Counted from the first letter of the stretch, positions 39,820 through 49,678 are shown. The stretch: 64,000 nt of DNA from Frankia alni (GCA_026225295.1 JAMFSN010000147.1:56354-120353), one strand, 5' to 3'. The notes: generated by a model from the letters alone, not told the origin. Translations and numbers: made by a program.

Positions 39820-42800
39820 TCACGGATCGATCAGGCCGACCGGCGCGCTGGGATCGAGGCGGCGCACCCCGGGCACGAACGGATCGATCTCACCCGGTTC
39901 GAAGCGGCACAACTTCATGGTCCACCACAGCGCACCGGCCGGGTCGCCGACCACCTTGTATGACCCGTCGGGGAACAACGTCGCCCACCGTTCGCCCGGA
40001 AGTCCGAGCATGGTCGCGACCTCCCGCTGCCCGCCGACATCCCACAACCGCACCGTGCCATCGTCGCTGGCGCTGGCCAGGAGCTTTCCGTCCGGTGAGA
40101 ACTCCAGGGAACGGACCCAGTCGGTGTGTCCGGCCAGGGCCACGAGGGTCTCTCCGGTCCGGGCGTCCCACAGGGCCACGCTCGTTTCACGACCGGAGGT
40201 CGCGGCCAGCGCACCGTCCGGCGACAGGGCCATCGCCCGGACCCATCCCCGATGCCCGCTGATCTCAGCCTGAAGTGCCCAGTCGGCGATCCCCCAGGTG
40301 CGCGCCGTTCCGTCGACCCCGCCGGTCGCGAGCACGGTTCCGTCGGCTGAGAACGCCACGATTCGCAGGTCCGACCCGTGCGCCTGAATGACGCCGAGTG
40401 CCGCCCGGGTGGTCGTATCCCACAGGTGCAGCGTTCCGTCGTCCGCGCCGGCGGCCAGGAGCTGGCCGTCGGGTGAGAACGCGACCCCCCGCATCGAGCC
40501 GCTGCAGCCGGGGAGCTCGGCGGATGTCCGCGGGTCGCCGACGGTCCAGACCCGCACGCCACCGTCCGTCGTCCCTGCGACCAGGGCACCGTTCGGCGAG
40601 ACGGCGAGCGCTGAAAAATATCCGACCCGGTCGCATCCGATCTGCCGCGCCGCGGCGACGTCCCAGGTGCGAACGGTTTCGTCCTGACCGGAGCTCACCA
40701 GATGGACCCCGTCGTTGGTGAAGGTCAAGGTCCGAACCCAGTGGGTGTGTTCGGAGAAACGACTCGCGACCGCGCCACTGCGCAGATCCCACATCAGGAT
40801 CTCGCGACCGTCGCCGGCGGTGGCCAGGAACCGACCGTCTGGCGAGAACGCAACCGAGCGCACCCGGTCAGAGGGCGGCGTAATCGTCACTGTCGCTCCG
40901 CCGTCCGTCAGTCGTCGGATCTGGACAGCGTTGTTGTCGTCGCTTGTGCTGACCAGATGCGTGCCGGTGGTTGAGAAATCGAGCGAGATGATGCGGTCGG
41001 TGCTGTCCTGAATGACGCGGTCCAGGGTCTGCGTGCTCAGGTCCCAGAGCCTGATCACGCCGTCCTCGCCGCCGCTGGCCAACAGCCCGCTGTCCGGCGT
41101 GAACGCAAGGGCCCGAACCGGTCCGGCGTGCCCGTCGATGAGGCTGTGAAGTCGACCGGTGTGGTTGTCCCAGAGTCGGGACGCTCCGTCGTTTCCCGAG
41201 GCCGCGAGCCAGCGTCCGTCCGGCGAGTGGGCCAACGCGCGGATGCCGCCCGCGCCATCGGCGAGGACGCGGATTCGCGTACCCGTCGTCGCGTCCCACA
41301 CATGTACGGTGCCGTCGCGTCCGGCCGCGGCCAGCTGCGCGCCGTCCATGGAGAAGGACAGCGCGTGGACGCCGGTGGGATACTTCGCGAGCGACCGGAG
41401 CGCCATCCGGTCGAGCATGGTCCAGAGCCCGACCGCGCCGGTGGAGAGCGCCACGGCGAGCCGCGAGCCGTCGGGCGAGTAGGCCAGGCGCCAGACGGCC
41501 GGACCCCCGCTGCTGACCATTGCGATCTCCTCGAGGGACTCGGTGTCGACCAGATGGACGTCGCCAAGGTCGTTCCCGTAGGCCAGGTGCCTTCCATCCG
41601 GTGAGAAAGCCAGCGTGCGCACGTAGCCGTGATCACCGCGGATGACGTGTTCGATCTGGCCGGTCGTCGAGTCCGCAAGGACGACCCGCCCCCCGATCGA
41701 GTAAGCCACGCCTGGCCGCGACGGCGAGAAGACGGCCCCGAGAATCCACCCCGCGGCCTCGACGGTGGCGACGGCCGGATCGCGACCCGCCAGGGCCGCC
41801 TGATTGAGTTCCGGAATTTCTACGGCGCTGGGTTCGTCCACCCCGCGGGTCGGGCCGAACACCGCGGCGCCGGTCCAGTCGCTGCCGGCGAACGTCACGC
41901 CGGTCAGGTCGCAGTCGATGAGGCGGCTGCCCGTCACGGCCGCCCCGGTGAGGTCGGCCTTCGCAAAGGAGACCCGCTCGAAGCGTGCGCGGGACATCTG
42001 GGCGTCGACCAGCCGGACGTCCGCGAGCGTCGCGCCGACCAGGCGGACGTCGCTCAGGTTGGCACCGGTCAGATCAGCGCCCGTCAGGTCCACATCGCCG
42101 AGTGCCACTCCGGTCAGGTCCGCGCCGGCCAGGCGGGCGCCGCGTGGAAGCCTCCGGTCGAGCGGGGCTGCCACGAGCAGCGCATTGACCCGCGCGGACT
42201 GGGTCGCGTCGGGGTCCTGCAGGGTGGTCTGCGCCCAGGCGGCAGCGCGGATCGAGCCTGCGCAACCTCGGTAGAAGTCCACCATGAGCGGGGACATCGC
42301 CCGTTCACTCAGCAGGTCCGGGCCGGCGCCGCCGTCCCCTGGCGACCGTGCCGCGTCGGCCGCCACGAGGTACTCCATCACCGATTGGTGGATGAAGGTG
42401 AAACCGCCTTCGGCCGTGCGGACCAGTAGGCTGCCCGATCCGATCAGGTGGGCGGCCTGACTCTCATCGATGCCCCGGTCCGCCATGGCGGCCAGGGCCG
42501 CGCCGGTGGTCGCGGTCAGATCGCCGAGTGTGATCAGTCGCTCGGCACCCTCCCACATGCGGCGCGCGAGAGCGGTCACCGCGGCCCGGCGTTCGTCCGC
42601 GCGCAGGGTCGGCGCGGCCCCGCGGGGAGCCGAGCGTGCTTCCTCGAAACGTAGCCACTGGTCGACCAGCTCCCGGTACAGGTCCGCGGAGCTGATGGTG
42701 CCGGCCCGGTCCCGCACCGCTAGGAGCCGATGGGGGTCCAGGCCGGCGATGAACCCCAGCATGCGCGGATTGCGGGAAAGTCCCAGCAGGTCGCGGACAT

Positions 42801-45507
42801 CGCGGATGAGTTCGAGTCGTTCGGCCGCTTGAACGGCGTCACCGTCGTACAGACGCGTGAGGAATTCAGCGATCTGGGACTCGGTGAAGTCCTCGACCTC
42901 GGCGACCCGGCGTGCGGGCAGCAGCTCGACCCGGGCGCCGAGCGCGCCCCGCACCTGCCCGTGGGACAGAAAGTGTTGCGTCCGGCTCGTGACGACGATC
43001 TTGGCTTGACCATCCACGGCGTCGAGCAGGCGACCGAGGTGTTCGGTCGCGCTCTCATACGTCGTCCGCAGAGCCAGCTCGTCGAACCCGTCGAAGAGGA
43101 GCACCAGCCGTCCGGAACGCAGCATGTAGCGAAATGCGGCCGCGTCGAACCGCTGCTCGCCGGCGGCCACGAGGTGGGTCGCGATCAGCTCGACGGTGCT
43201 ATGTGCCTTCTCCATCGACCGGAGGTCGACGAGAACCGGTACCAGGTGAGGGCGGGTGGCCGGCAGCGTGCGGGCCAGTTCATGGAGCAGGAACGTCTTA
43301 CCCCGCCCGAAATCGCCCAGGACCAGGACGAACCGCGCCTGATCGGAGGTCAGCCAATCAATTACCTGACCGAGCAGGTTGTCGTGGATCTTGTCGGACG
43401 ATCCGTCCAGGAGGCGGTAGCGCTGAGGGAGGTAGAGCGACGGCGGGTAGAGCCGATCGGTGGTCAACCGCTCGCTCTGCCGGCGTACATAATCGCGCAG
43501 GTCGAGAAGGCCCTGATACTCGACAAAACTGCGTAACCGCACGCCGCGCCGCTGGGCCTCGGCCACCAGAGCCGGGCTCGCGGGTTGACCGCCGTAAACA
43601 AGGTCGGAAACCAGGTGAGGATCGGTCGCGACGTAAGGACGGTGGACGTACTCGACGAAGGCGTCGAGTACAGCCGCGTCGACCTCGCCGTCGTGTACGC
43701 CGATCGGTCGTTGCTCGATGACCGGACCGTCCGGCACCGTGACCCGAAGGTACGAGGGCGGTGCGGCCTCTCCACCGGTGGTCGGGTCGACGGCGCTGAC
43801 CCGGGCGCCAGGATGCCGGAGCCGCGCAACCTCGGCGATCCGAACCGCGAGCCCGCTGCCTCGCGGGGGGTCGGCGGCTTCCCGATCGCGTCTGCGCGCG
43901 TCCTCCCGGTCCTCCTCCCCGTGGTCGTCGGGCTCGCCGGTCGCCCGCGCGGCGGCCCGGGGAAACGCGGCCTCGGCCGATCGCCAACGCACCGGGCGGG
44001 TGACGCTGACCGCCGCGCCGGAACGGCTGTCCGGCCGCCAGATGCCGGACCCCGGGTTGAACCGTCGATCGATCCGGGTCAGGCCGGTCAGGTCGGCGCG
44101 GACCATCTGATAGCGCGGATCGGCGTCGTCCTGGCCGCGCTGGGCCCGGCCGCCCCCGGCCTGGACGCCGGCCGCGTTTCGAGGCGGGCGGGAACTCACC
44201 GCGGGGGTCCGGGCCCGGCCCAGCGTGTCGACGACGTCCCGGTCGTGGCCGGCCGGGCGACCTCCGAGCGCGGTGACGACCAGGTTCAGCCGGCGCCCCA
44301 GGACAAGGTCGACCGCGGCGGCGTCACGCTGGGCTCGGGAATCGGGCTCGACCTCGGCGAATGGCGGGTGATGCCCGATCGCCAGCCGGAACCAGCCGTC
44401 GCGCTCGTACCGCTCCAGCCGGTCCGCGAGCCAGTGGGCCTGGGCGTCACCGACTTCGGCCCGGTCGTCCTCGGCTCGGTGGCTCATTGCCATCGTCGAG
44501 TTGATGCCGGCCACGGCGACCTTCAGATCACTGATTGTGAATAGTGACCACTCCTGTCCAACTGCGAAGGTTGCTCCGGAATCCCGATAGAACGCCTGGA
44601 AGAACTCGCTGTACTGACGCCATTTGCGCCAGTACGGCCGGGTCGGGGCGACCTCGTCCTCCTCGCAGGCGGCGAAGTAGGTACGGCAGGCCGCGGCGTT
44701 CACGTCGCCGCGGCCCGGGACGAGTACGATCCGGTCGCGCCGGAGATCGAGATGCCGGGCCAATGCGTCCAGCTGTTCGGTGGCCTGGGTGTATTCGGCC
44801 GGTCGGCCACGAATCGCTACGCCGGTGACGGCGATCAGATCCGGCTGCAGGCCCGACGACGTGGCTAGCCGGTCGAGGTCTTCGTGCAGGGGCCCTTCGA
44901 AAGGTGACGGCCGGTCGGCCGGGGCGCCCGAACCGAGTCCGGGCAGGTGCAGGACGGTAAGGCCGCCGGGAGGGCTCGAGGATGACAGGCCCGCGAGGGC
45001 CGAGCCGGCCGCGCCGGCCGCGGTCGCATGGACGCCATGGTGGGAGTGGAGATGGGCGTTGACATCAAGGGAATCTCGACCGGGAAACGGGACGTCCGTG
45101 GGATCGTCCACCAACGGACCGGCGAGGGCGTCGAGCAGTCGGGCGCCGGCCGTGCGTTCATCCAGGCCCAGCAGATCGACGTAGGTCCGTCCGTCGAGCA
45201 GTGGCGGGGGACTGCACCGCTCGACCAGGACGGGCAGGAAGTAGCCGGGCCGCCGGCGGGTGATCATGAGAGCGGCGCGCCACTCTTCGGTCACCCAGGA
45301 GTTCTCGTCGCAGTAGGCCGGCGAGAGCACCGCGATCATCCGCTCGGCTCGGGTCAGCGCGGCGTCGATGCTCGCGACGAACGCGGCCCCGACGGGAAAG
45401 GACCGGCGGTAGAACGCGACTTCGTGGCCGGCGGCACGAAGCTGACGGTAGATCCAATCACCCCAGCCGGCGTCCGGTCCGGCGACGCTGAGGAAGATCC
45501 GCGTCAC
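39820..45507 (-). CDS. TIR - degenerate phosphoesterase - NACHT - pentapeptide - WD40 protein (candidate antiviral STAND NTPase)
   Basis: 1,895 residues from GTG 45507, placing TRIFLSVAGPDAGWGDWIYR at the start. Order: TIR domain (1-140) with the conserved Glu in NSWVTEEWRAAL; calcineurin-like phosphoesterase domain (about 179-420) whose metal motifs are lost (VTGVAI for VTGD, VPGRGDV for GNHD; only GHHPP remains); a charged linker; an unassigned module (about 585-700, YVHRPYVATDPHLVSDLVYG); NACHT NTPase with Walker A GDFGRGKT near 730 and Walker B LVLLFDGFDEL near 798; pentapeptide repeats (about 1120-1215, LTGADLTGANLSDVRL); then about 14 WD40 repeats (about 1260-1860). TIR enzymes in such sensors degrade NAD+ on activation, and WD40 arrays sense ligands. 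Probably a single-protein defence system; target unknown. Confidence 0.9.
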   Translation of the reverse strand: MTRIFLSVAGPDAGWGDWIYRQLRAAGHEVAFYRRSFPVGAAFVASIDAALTRAERMIAVLSPAYCDENSWVTEEWRAALMITRRRPGYFLPVLVERCSPPPLLDGRTYVDLLGLDERTAGARLLDALAGPLVDDPTDVPFPGRDSLDVNAHLHSHHGVHATAAGAAGSALAGLSSSSPPGGLTVLHLPGLGSGAPADRPSPFEGPLHEDLDRLATSSGLQPDLIAVTGVAIRGRPAEYTQATEQLDALARHLDLRRDRIVLVPGRGDVNAAACRTYFAACEEDEVAPTRPYWRKWRQYSEFFQAFYRDSGATFAVGQEWSLFTISDLKVAVAGINSTMAMSHRAEDDRAEVGDAQAHWLADRLERYERDGWFRLAIGHHPPFAEVEPDSRAQRDAAAVDLVLGRRLNLVVTALGGRPAGHDRDVVDTLGRARTPAVSSRPPRNAAGVQAGGGRAQRGQDDADPRYQMVRADLTGLTRIDRRFNPGSGIWRPDSRSGAAVSVTRPVRWRSAEAAFPRAAARATGEPDDHGEEDREDARRRDREAADPPRGSGLAVRIAEVARLRHPGARVSAVDPTTGGEAAPPSYLRVTVPDGPVIEQRPIGVHDGEVDAAVLDAFVEYVHRPYVATDPHLVSDLVYGGQPASPALVAEAQRRGVRLRSFVEYQGLLDLRDYVRRQSERLTTDRLYPPSLYLPQRYRLLDGSSDKIHDNLLGQVIDWLTSDQARFVLVLGDFGRGKTFLLHELARTLPATRPHLVPVLVDLRSMEKAHSTVELIATHLVAAGEQRFDAAAFRYMLRSGRLVLLFDGFDELALRTTYESATEHLGRLLDAVDGQAKIVVTSRTQHFLSHGQVRGALGARVELLPARRVAEVEDFTESQIAEFLTRLYDGDAVQAAERLELIRDVRDLLGLSRNPRMLGFIAGLDPHRLLAVRDRAGTISSADLYRELVDQWLRFEEARSAPRGAAPTLRADERRAAVTALARRMWEGAERLITLGDLTATTGAALAAMADRGIDESQAAHLIGSGSLLVRTAEGGFTFIHQSVMEYLVAADAARSPGDGGAGPDLLSERAMSPLMVDFYRGCAGSIRAAAWAQTTLQDPDATQSARVNALLVAAPLDRRLPRGARLAGADLTGVALGDVDLTGADLTGANLSDVRLVGATLADVRLVDAQMSRARFERVSFAKADLTGAAVTGSRLIDCDLTGVTFAGSDWTGAAVFGPTRGVDEPSAVEIPELNQAALAGRDPAVATVEAAGWILGAVFSPSRPGVAYSIGGRVVLADSTTGQIEHVIRGDHGYVRTLAFSPDGRHLAYGNDLGDVHLVDTESLEEIAMVSSGGPAVWRLAYSPDGSRLAVALSTGAVGLWTMLDRMALRSLAKYPTGVHALSFSMDGAQLAAAGRDGTVHVWDATTGTRIRVLADGAGGIRALAHSPDGRWLAASGNDGASRLWDNHTGRLHSLIDGHAGPVRALAFTPDSGLLASGGEDGVIRLWDLSTQTLDRVIQDSTDRIISLDFSTTGTHLVSTSDDNNAVQIRRLTDGGATVTITPPSDRVRSVAFSPDGRFLATAGDGREILMWDLRSGAVASRFSEHTHWVRTLTFTNDGVHLVSSGQDETVRTWDVAAARQIGCDRVGYFSALAVSPNGALVAGTTDGGVRVWTVGDPRTSAELPGCSGSMRGVAFSPDGQLLAAGADDGTLHLWDTTTRAALGVIQAHGSDLRIVAFSADGTVLATGGVDGTARTWGIADWALQAEISGHRGWVRAMALSPDGALAATSGRETSVALWDARTGETLVALAGHTDWVRSLEFSPDGKLLASASDDGTVRLWDVGGQREVATMLGLPGERWATLFPDGSYKVVGDPAGALWWTMKLCRFEPGEIDPFVPGVRRLDPSAPVGLIDP

Positions 45508-45614
45508 ATTCGCAATTGTCCCAGAGACGGACCAATCGGTACGTCTGATCTCATGATCTGCGGGTGCGGAATCGCTGGGGTCGGTCGTCGTGAGCCTCCG
45601 ATCCACGCACCACA

Positions 45615-45620
45615 TACGGT
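45615..45620 (+). promoter_or_regulatory. -10 element for the ABC ATPase gene
   Basis: TACGGT (TANNNT) ends six bases before ATG 45627. No ribosome site precedes that ATG, so the mRNA is probably leaderless. Confidence 0.4.
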
Positions 45621-45626
45621 TTCTGC

Positions 45627-46502
45627 ATGGTTCTCGCCGCGCAGGGGCCCGACGCCGGCCATGACGGGGCGGCGCTGCGGATGGAAGCGGTACGCGTGTG
45701 GGTACCGGCCGGCACCACCTTGCTGGATGACATCACCTGGGTCGTGTGGCCCGGCGAGCACTGGCTGGTGCTCGGTCACAACGGGGCCGGGAAATCGACC
45801 CTGCTGTCATTGGCGGCCGCGGTCCGCCACCCGAGCGCCGGCCGCGTTGAGGTACTCGGACAGCGCATCGGGCGGGTCGATACCCGCGAGCTGAGAGCGA
45901 GCATCGGCACGGTCGACGGCTCCATCCTCAGCCGGACCGATCCCCGGACGTCCGGCCGCGATGTTGTGTTGACCGGCGTGTCCGGCACGATCCTGCCGTT
46001 GTACGACCGCTACGGCCCCGCCGACCACGCGCGGACCGGCGAGCTCATGGAGCTGCTTGGTTGCGCGCAGCTCGCCGATCGCCAGCTGGGTACCTGTTCC
46101 CTGGGTGAACGCCAGCGGCTGGTGCTGGCCCGCGCGTTGATGCCGCGGCCGCGGTTGCTGCTCCTGGACGAACCGATGACCGGTCTTGACTTCCCCGCCC
46201 GTGAAGCGCTGCTCGATGCGCTCCGCCGGCTGGCCACGGTCCAGTCCGATCTCGCGACCGTTCTGGTGACCCACCACCTTGAGGAGGCGCCGCCGTCGAC
46301 GACCCATGCGCTGCTGCTCGGCGCGGGCCGCATTGTCGCGCAGGGGCCGGTGGACGAAACCCTCACCGACAAAACGGTCTCAGCGACCTACGGCGTGCCG
46401 GTCGCCGTGCACCGGCGCGACGACCGATGGTCGGCGGTAGCCCGGCCGTCCTTCTTCGGCGGTGCGCCCGGGCCCTCCGATCCGGGTCCTCCTCCGTCGT
46501 GA
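45627..46502 (+). CDS. Free-standing ABC transporter ATPase
   Basis: 291 residues from ATG 45627. Complete ABC ATPase: Walker A GHNGAGKST near residue 53, Q-loop region, signature CSLGERQRL near 153, Walker B LLLLDEPMTGLD, and switch His in VLVTHHLEEAP. The sequence resembles molybdenum/iron-type or YlmA-like cytoplasmic ATPases with one NBD. No permease gene is adjacent, so it may pair with one elsewhere or act outside transport. It is divergent from the TIR-NACHT gene across 119 bases. The C-terminal 20 residues are Pro/Gly rich. Confidence 0.85.
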   Translation: MVLAAQGPDAGHDGAALRMEAVRVWVPAGTTLLDDITWVVWPGEHWLVLGHNGAGKSTLLSLAAAVRHPSAGRVEVLGQRIGRVDTRELRASIGTVDGSILSRTDPRTSGRDVVLTGVSGTILPLYDRYGPADHARTGELMELLGCAQLADRQLGTCSLGERQRLVLARALMPRPRLLLLDEPMTGLDFPAREALLDALRRLATVQSDLATVLVTHHLEEAPPSTTHALLLGAGRIVAQGPVDETLTDKTVSATYGVPVAVHRRDDRWSAVARPSFFGGAPGPSDPGPPPS

Positions 46503-46589
46503 CGGGCGGGTCGCTGCCGGCCCGCCCGGGTCCACCCGAGGGGACAGGCTGCCTGCCCAGGCCGGCGTATTGGAGGTGGTGGGTGGAAA

Positions 46590-46900
46590 ATGTTCGCCGA
46601 CCGGAGCGAGGGCCGGATGCTGGCGACCCTCCTCGCGGGCGCTGCGACCCGATCGGACGTTGTCGTGCTGGTCCCCTGCCGCGTGGGGGGCGTGCCGGTC
46701 GTGTTCGAGGTGGCCGGGTCGTTGGACGTCTCTCTGCGCACCTGGTGGCGGCCACGCCGGTCGGATCATTTACCAACCGGCTGGCGATCTCGGCGCTGGC
46801 CGACGAGGTGACCGCCGTCAGCCGACCCGCGGACTTCGCGGCGGTTGGACGGTGCAACACCGCCTTCGGGCAGACCACGGATGGGCAGGTTCGGACCTGC
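46590..46900 (+). pseudogene. Phosphoribosyltransferase-like pseudogene
   Basis: The first frame (from ATG 46590) gives FADRSEGRMLATLLAG then SDVVVLVPCRVGGVPVVFEV, close to the N-terminus of PRTase-family proteins (FADR.EAGR.LA..L, VVVLGLPRGGVPVA.EVA). The frame is lost near 46740. A second frame resumes with HLVAATPVGSFTNRLAISAL and ADEVTAVSRPADFAAVGRCN. The gene then stops being recognisable where the convergent FHA-ABC gene ends. The PRGGVP motif reads CRVGGVP. Frame break, motif change and truncation indicate a decayed gene. Confidence 0.6.
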
Positions 46901-49678
46901 CTATCCGCGCTGTCCGCTGACCTGCTCCCGACCACTGGTCGACCCCGGAGCGGGCCCCGCGCCCCCGCGCCCCCGACTGACGTTCGGTTCCGCCCGCCGC
47001 AGGGCGACCGCGGTCAGGCCGAGCGCCAGGAACGCGATGACCAGGCCGGCAAGAATATCGCCCCACCAGGCCGCGGCCGTGTGATCCCACAAGGGGTCAC
47101 GGGGCCCGCTGTCGAACGCCGGCACGCCAAGCTTCGCGACCTCGTTCAGGTTGTCGCTGGACGCGAGCGCGGCAAAACCCCAGCGGGCCGGGGCTATCCA
47201 GCTCACCTGTTCCAGGATCGGTCGCCCGACCGCCTCCACGAGACCACCGGACAGCACGAGCTGCCCCATCGTCACCAGGACCAGAACCGGCATCGTCTTG
47301 TCGGCGCTGTCGACGAGCGCGGAGACCAGAAGGCCGATCATCATCGACGCGAACGCCGCGACCACCACGGCGACCAGGCACTCGAGCAGCGGCGAGCCGA
47401 GCGCGGACGAACCGGGCGGCAGCCGCCCGATCAGCCCGATCAGCGCGAAGACAACGCACTGCAAAGTGGTCAGGCCGGTCAGGACGACCACCTTGGACCC
47501 CAGGTAAGCCGTCCGGGACAGCCCGATCGTGCGTTCCCGCCGGTAGATCGGCTGCTCCTTCACGATCTCGCGTACGGAGTTCGCCATGCCCATGAAGCAG
47601 GCACACAGAACCAGCACCACGAGCACCTTCGTCGCGTCCGGATTCGGTCTTCGGGCCAGGGCATCAAGGCCGTGGGGAGCCGGGATGACCCTGGGAATGA
47701 CGCCCAGCAGGAACGGGAAGGCGATCACCAGCCGCAGGTAGGATGTGTCCGCGATGACCACGCGCAGGTAGCGCCGCACCAACGTCGACAGCTGGGCGCG
47801 CACCGGCTGTTGCCTCAGACTCGGCAATTCCGAGGGGGTCGCCCGGGCCGAAGGCGCTACAACCGCCGACGGCACGTAGTGCTCCGACGCCCGGAACCGG
47901 GCCGCGCACACGTCGCCGGGCGTTTCCTCCAGGTCCCGGAAGACCGTCGCGAACTCCTTGAAATCCTTCTTGCCGAAGAAGCTGAGCGCGCCGTCGGACG
48001 GCCCGAAGTAGGCGACATGACCGCCGGGCGCCATGACGAGCAGGTAGTCGCAGAGGTCGAGAAACAGGACGCTGTGAGTGACGACGATGACGGTGCGACC
48101 CTCATCGTCGCTCGCGGGAGCGTTGCCCGTCGGAGCGCTGCCGGCGGCCCCGCCAGCTGGGGCCCGGCCCGCGGCATCGGTGCCGACCGCTGCGGAGTTC
48201 GGCCGCCCGGAGGCGGCCGCTTCGGTCGTCTCGACGCCCTTGGCCAAACCCCGCAGCGCCTCCATCACCGACTGGTCGTTGGCGGGGTCCAGCCCGGACG
48301 TCGGTTCGTCCAGGAACATCAGGGTCGGGCGGGTCAGCAGTTCGAGCGCAACGCTGGTGCGTTTGCGTTGGCCGCCGGACAGCCGGTTCACCTGGGTCGA
48401 GGCGTGGTTGCGCAGCCCGAGTTGACCAATCACCTCCTCGACCCGGAAGCGACGTTCGTCCGCCGTGGTGTCTGGGGGAAATCGCAGTTCGGCACCGTAC
48501 TCCAGCGCTTCCCGGACCGTGAGCTGCCCGTGCAACGGATCCGCCTGCGGTACATAGCCGATGCGCCGCCGGAGCTCGTCGTACTCGGCGTACAGGTCCC
48601 GGCCCGCATACCGGACCGTGCCGGTGTCCGCCGGACGAAATCCGGTGAGCGCGTTGAGCAGCGTGGATTTACCCGCGCCGCTCGGTCCCACCACGCCCAG
48701 CAGTGAGCGGCCGGGCAACCGGAACGTCATGTCGTGCATGAGCTGCTTCTTGCCGGCCCAGACCGACAGCGCCTGCACCTCGAAGGTCACGTCGCCGCTG
48801 TCGACGTAGGACACAAGTTCGGTGCCCTCGAGCTGGAACAGGTGGTGACCGACGGCGATGACATCCCGTTGGGCGATCTGCGCCGAGGTGATCCGCTGAC
48901 CGTTGACGAAGGTGCCGTTCGCGGACCCGAGGTCGACCACCTCGACGGCATTCCCGGCGATCCGCAACTCCGCGTGGTGTCGCGACGCGAGCAGGTCGGG
49001 GATGGCCAGATCATTGTCCTTCGACCGGCCGATCGTCAGTCGTCCGGGCCGCAGCTGATGGGTTCGGCGTCGGCTTCCGGAACCCGTGAGGTCGTGTTCA
49101 ACGGTCTGCTCGCTGGTCGGCGCGCCGGAGGCCGCGGCCGAGCCGAAGGCCGGTACCGGGACAGGCCGACCCGGTTGGTTCGGTTGGTTCGGGCGAGCCG
49201 ATGGCCCCGACCCCGGGGTCGAGCCCGCTGAGGGGGTCGCCTCGGGGCCCGTGGGTCGGGGCGGGGGTGGGAAGCGCACCACACCGCGCCGGTCCGGCAG
49301 GTTGGTGCGCAGATCGCTTACGTCATCGACGCCCCGGCCGGAATCGCCGGGTCCCGGCCCGGCCGTCGACCGGGCCGCCGGGGTGAGCACCACCTCGGGG
49401 CCGTCCGGCGCGCCGAGTCGCAGGTGGATCTGGGTCTCGGCGACGGCCGCCTCGCTGATCCGCCGACCGTCCCGCCACAAGCCGTTGGCGCTCGTGTCCC
49501 GGACGGTCCAACCGCTGCCGGTCGGCTCCACCAGGACATGGCGGCGGGAGATCCGGCTGCCTTCGACGACGATGTCGGATTCCCGTCCCCTCCCGATGAC
49601 ATAGGACTGGTCAGGGCTCAGAACCCTCTCGCCGCTCGCGGTGCGGATGGTCAGCGCGCCGCTGTCCACGGGGCTCAC
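46901..49678 (-). CDS. FHA-domain ABC exporter (Rv1747-like)
   Basis: 925 residues, GTG start at 49678. Two FHA domains: the first at about 20-95 (YVIGRGRESDIVVEGSRISR, DTSANGLWRDG), the second at about 210-285 (LTIGRSKDNDLAIPDLLASR, VVDLGSANGTFVNG). FHA domains bind phosphothreonine, usually placed by Ser/Thr kinases. Then the ABC ATPase at about 300-580: Walker A GPSGAGKST, signature LSGGQRKRTSV, Walker B LMFLDEPTSGLD. An Ala/Gly-rich insert precedes the switch-His region VIVVTHSVLFL. The C-terminal half (about 640-890) has ABC-2-type membrane helices. This is the layout of Rv1747, a lipooligosaccharide/PIM exporter of mycobacteria. The FHA membrane protein upstream may share its regulation. 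Confidence 0.92.
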   Translation of the reverse strand: MSPVDSGALTIRTASGERVLSPDQSYVIGRGRESDIVVEGSRISRRHVLVEPTGSGWTVRDTSANGLWRDGRRISEAAVAETQIHLRLGAPDGPEVVLTPAARSTAGPGPGDSGRGVDDVSDLRTNLPDRRGVVRFPPPPRPTGPEATPSAGSTPGSGPSARPNQPNQPGRPVPVPAFGSAAASGAPTSEQTVEHDLTGSGSRRRTHQLRPGRLTIGRSKDNDLAIPDLLASRHHAELRIAGNAVEVVDLGSANGTFVNGQRITSAQIAQRDVIAVGHHLFQLEGTELVSYVDSGDVTFEVQALSVWAGKKQLMHDMTFRLPGRSLLGVVGPSGAGKSTLLNALTGFRPADTGTVRYAGRDLYAEYDELRRRIGYVPQADPLHGQLTVREALEYGAELRFPPDTTADERRFRVEEVIGQLGLRNHASTQVNRLSGGQRKRTSVALELLTRPTLMFLDEPTSGLDPANDQSVMEALRGLAKGVETTEAAASGRPNSAAVGTDAAGRAPAGGAAGSAPTGNAPASDDEGRTVIVVTHSVLFLDLCDYLLVMAPGGHVAYFGPSDGALSFFGKKDFKEFATVFRDLEETPGDVCAARFRASEHYVPSAVVAPSARATPSELPSLRQQPVRAQLSTLVRRYLRVVIADTSYLRLVIAFPFLLGVIPRVIPAPHGLDALARRPNPDATKVLVVLVLCACFMGMANSVREIVKEQPIYRRERTIGLSRTAYLGSKVVVLTGLTTLQCVVFALIGLIGRLPPGSSALGSPLLECLVAVVVAAFASMMIGLLVSALVDSADKTMPVLVLVTMGQLVLSGGLVEAVGRPILEQVSWIAPARWGFAALASSDNLNEVAKLGVPAFDSGPRDPLWDHTAAAWWGDILAGLVIAFLALGLTAVALRRAEPNVSRGRGGAGPAPGSTSGREQVSGQRG

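Noticed and set aside
46427..48706. 759-codon plus-strand frame through the ABC ATPase tail and FHA-ABC gene
   Set aside because: Antisense shadow of the FHA-ABC exporter. Only its 46740-46900 part is used, as pseudogene sequence.
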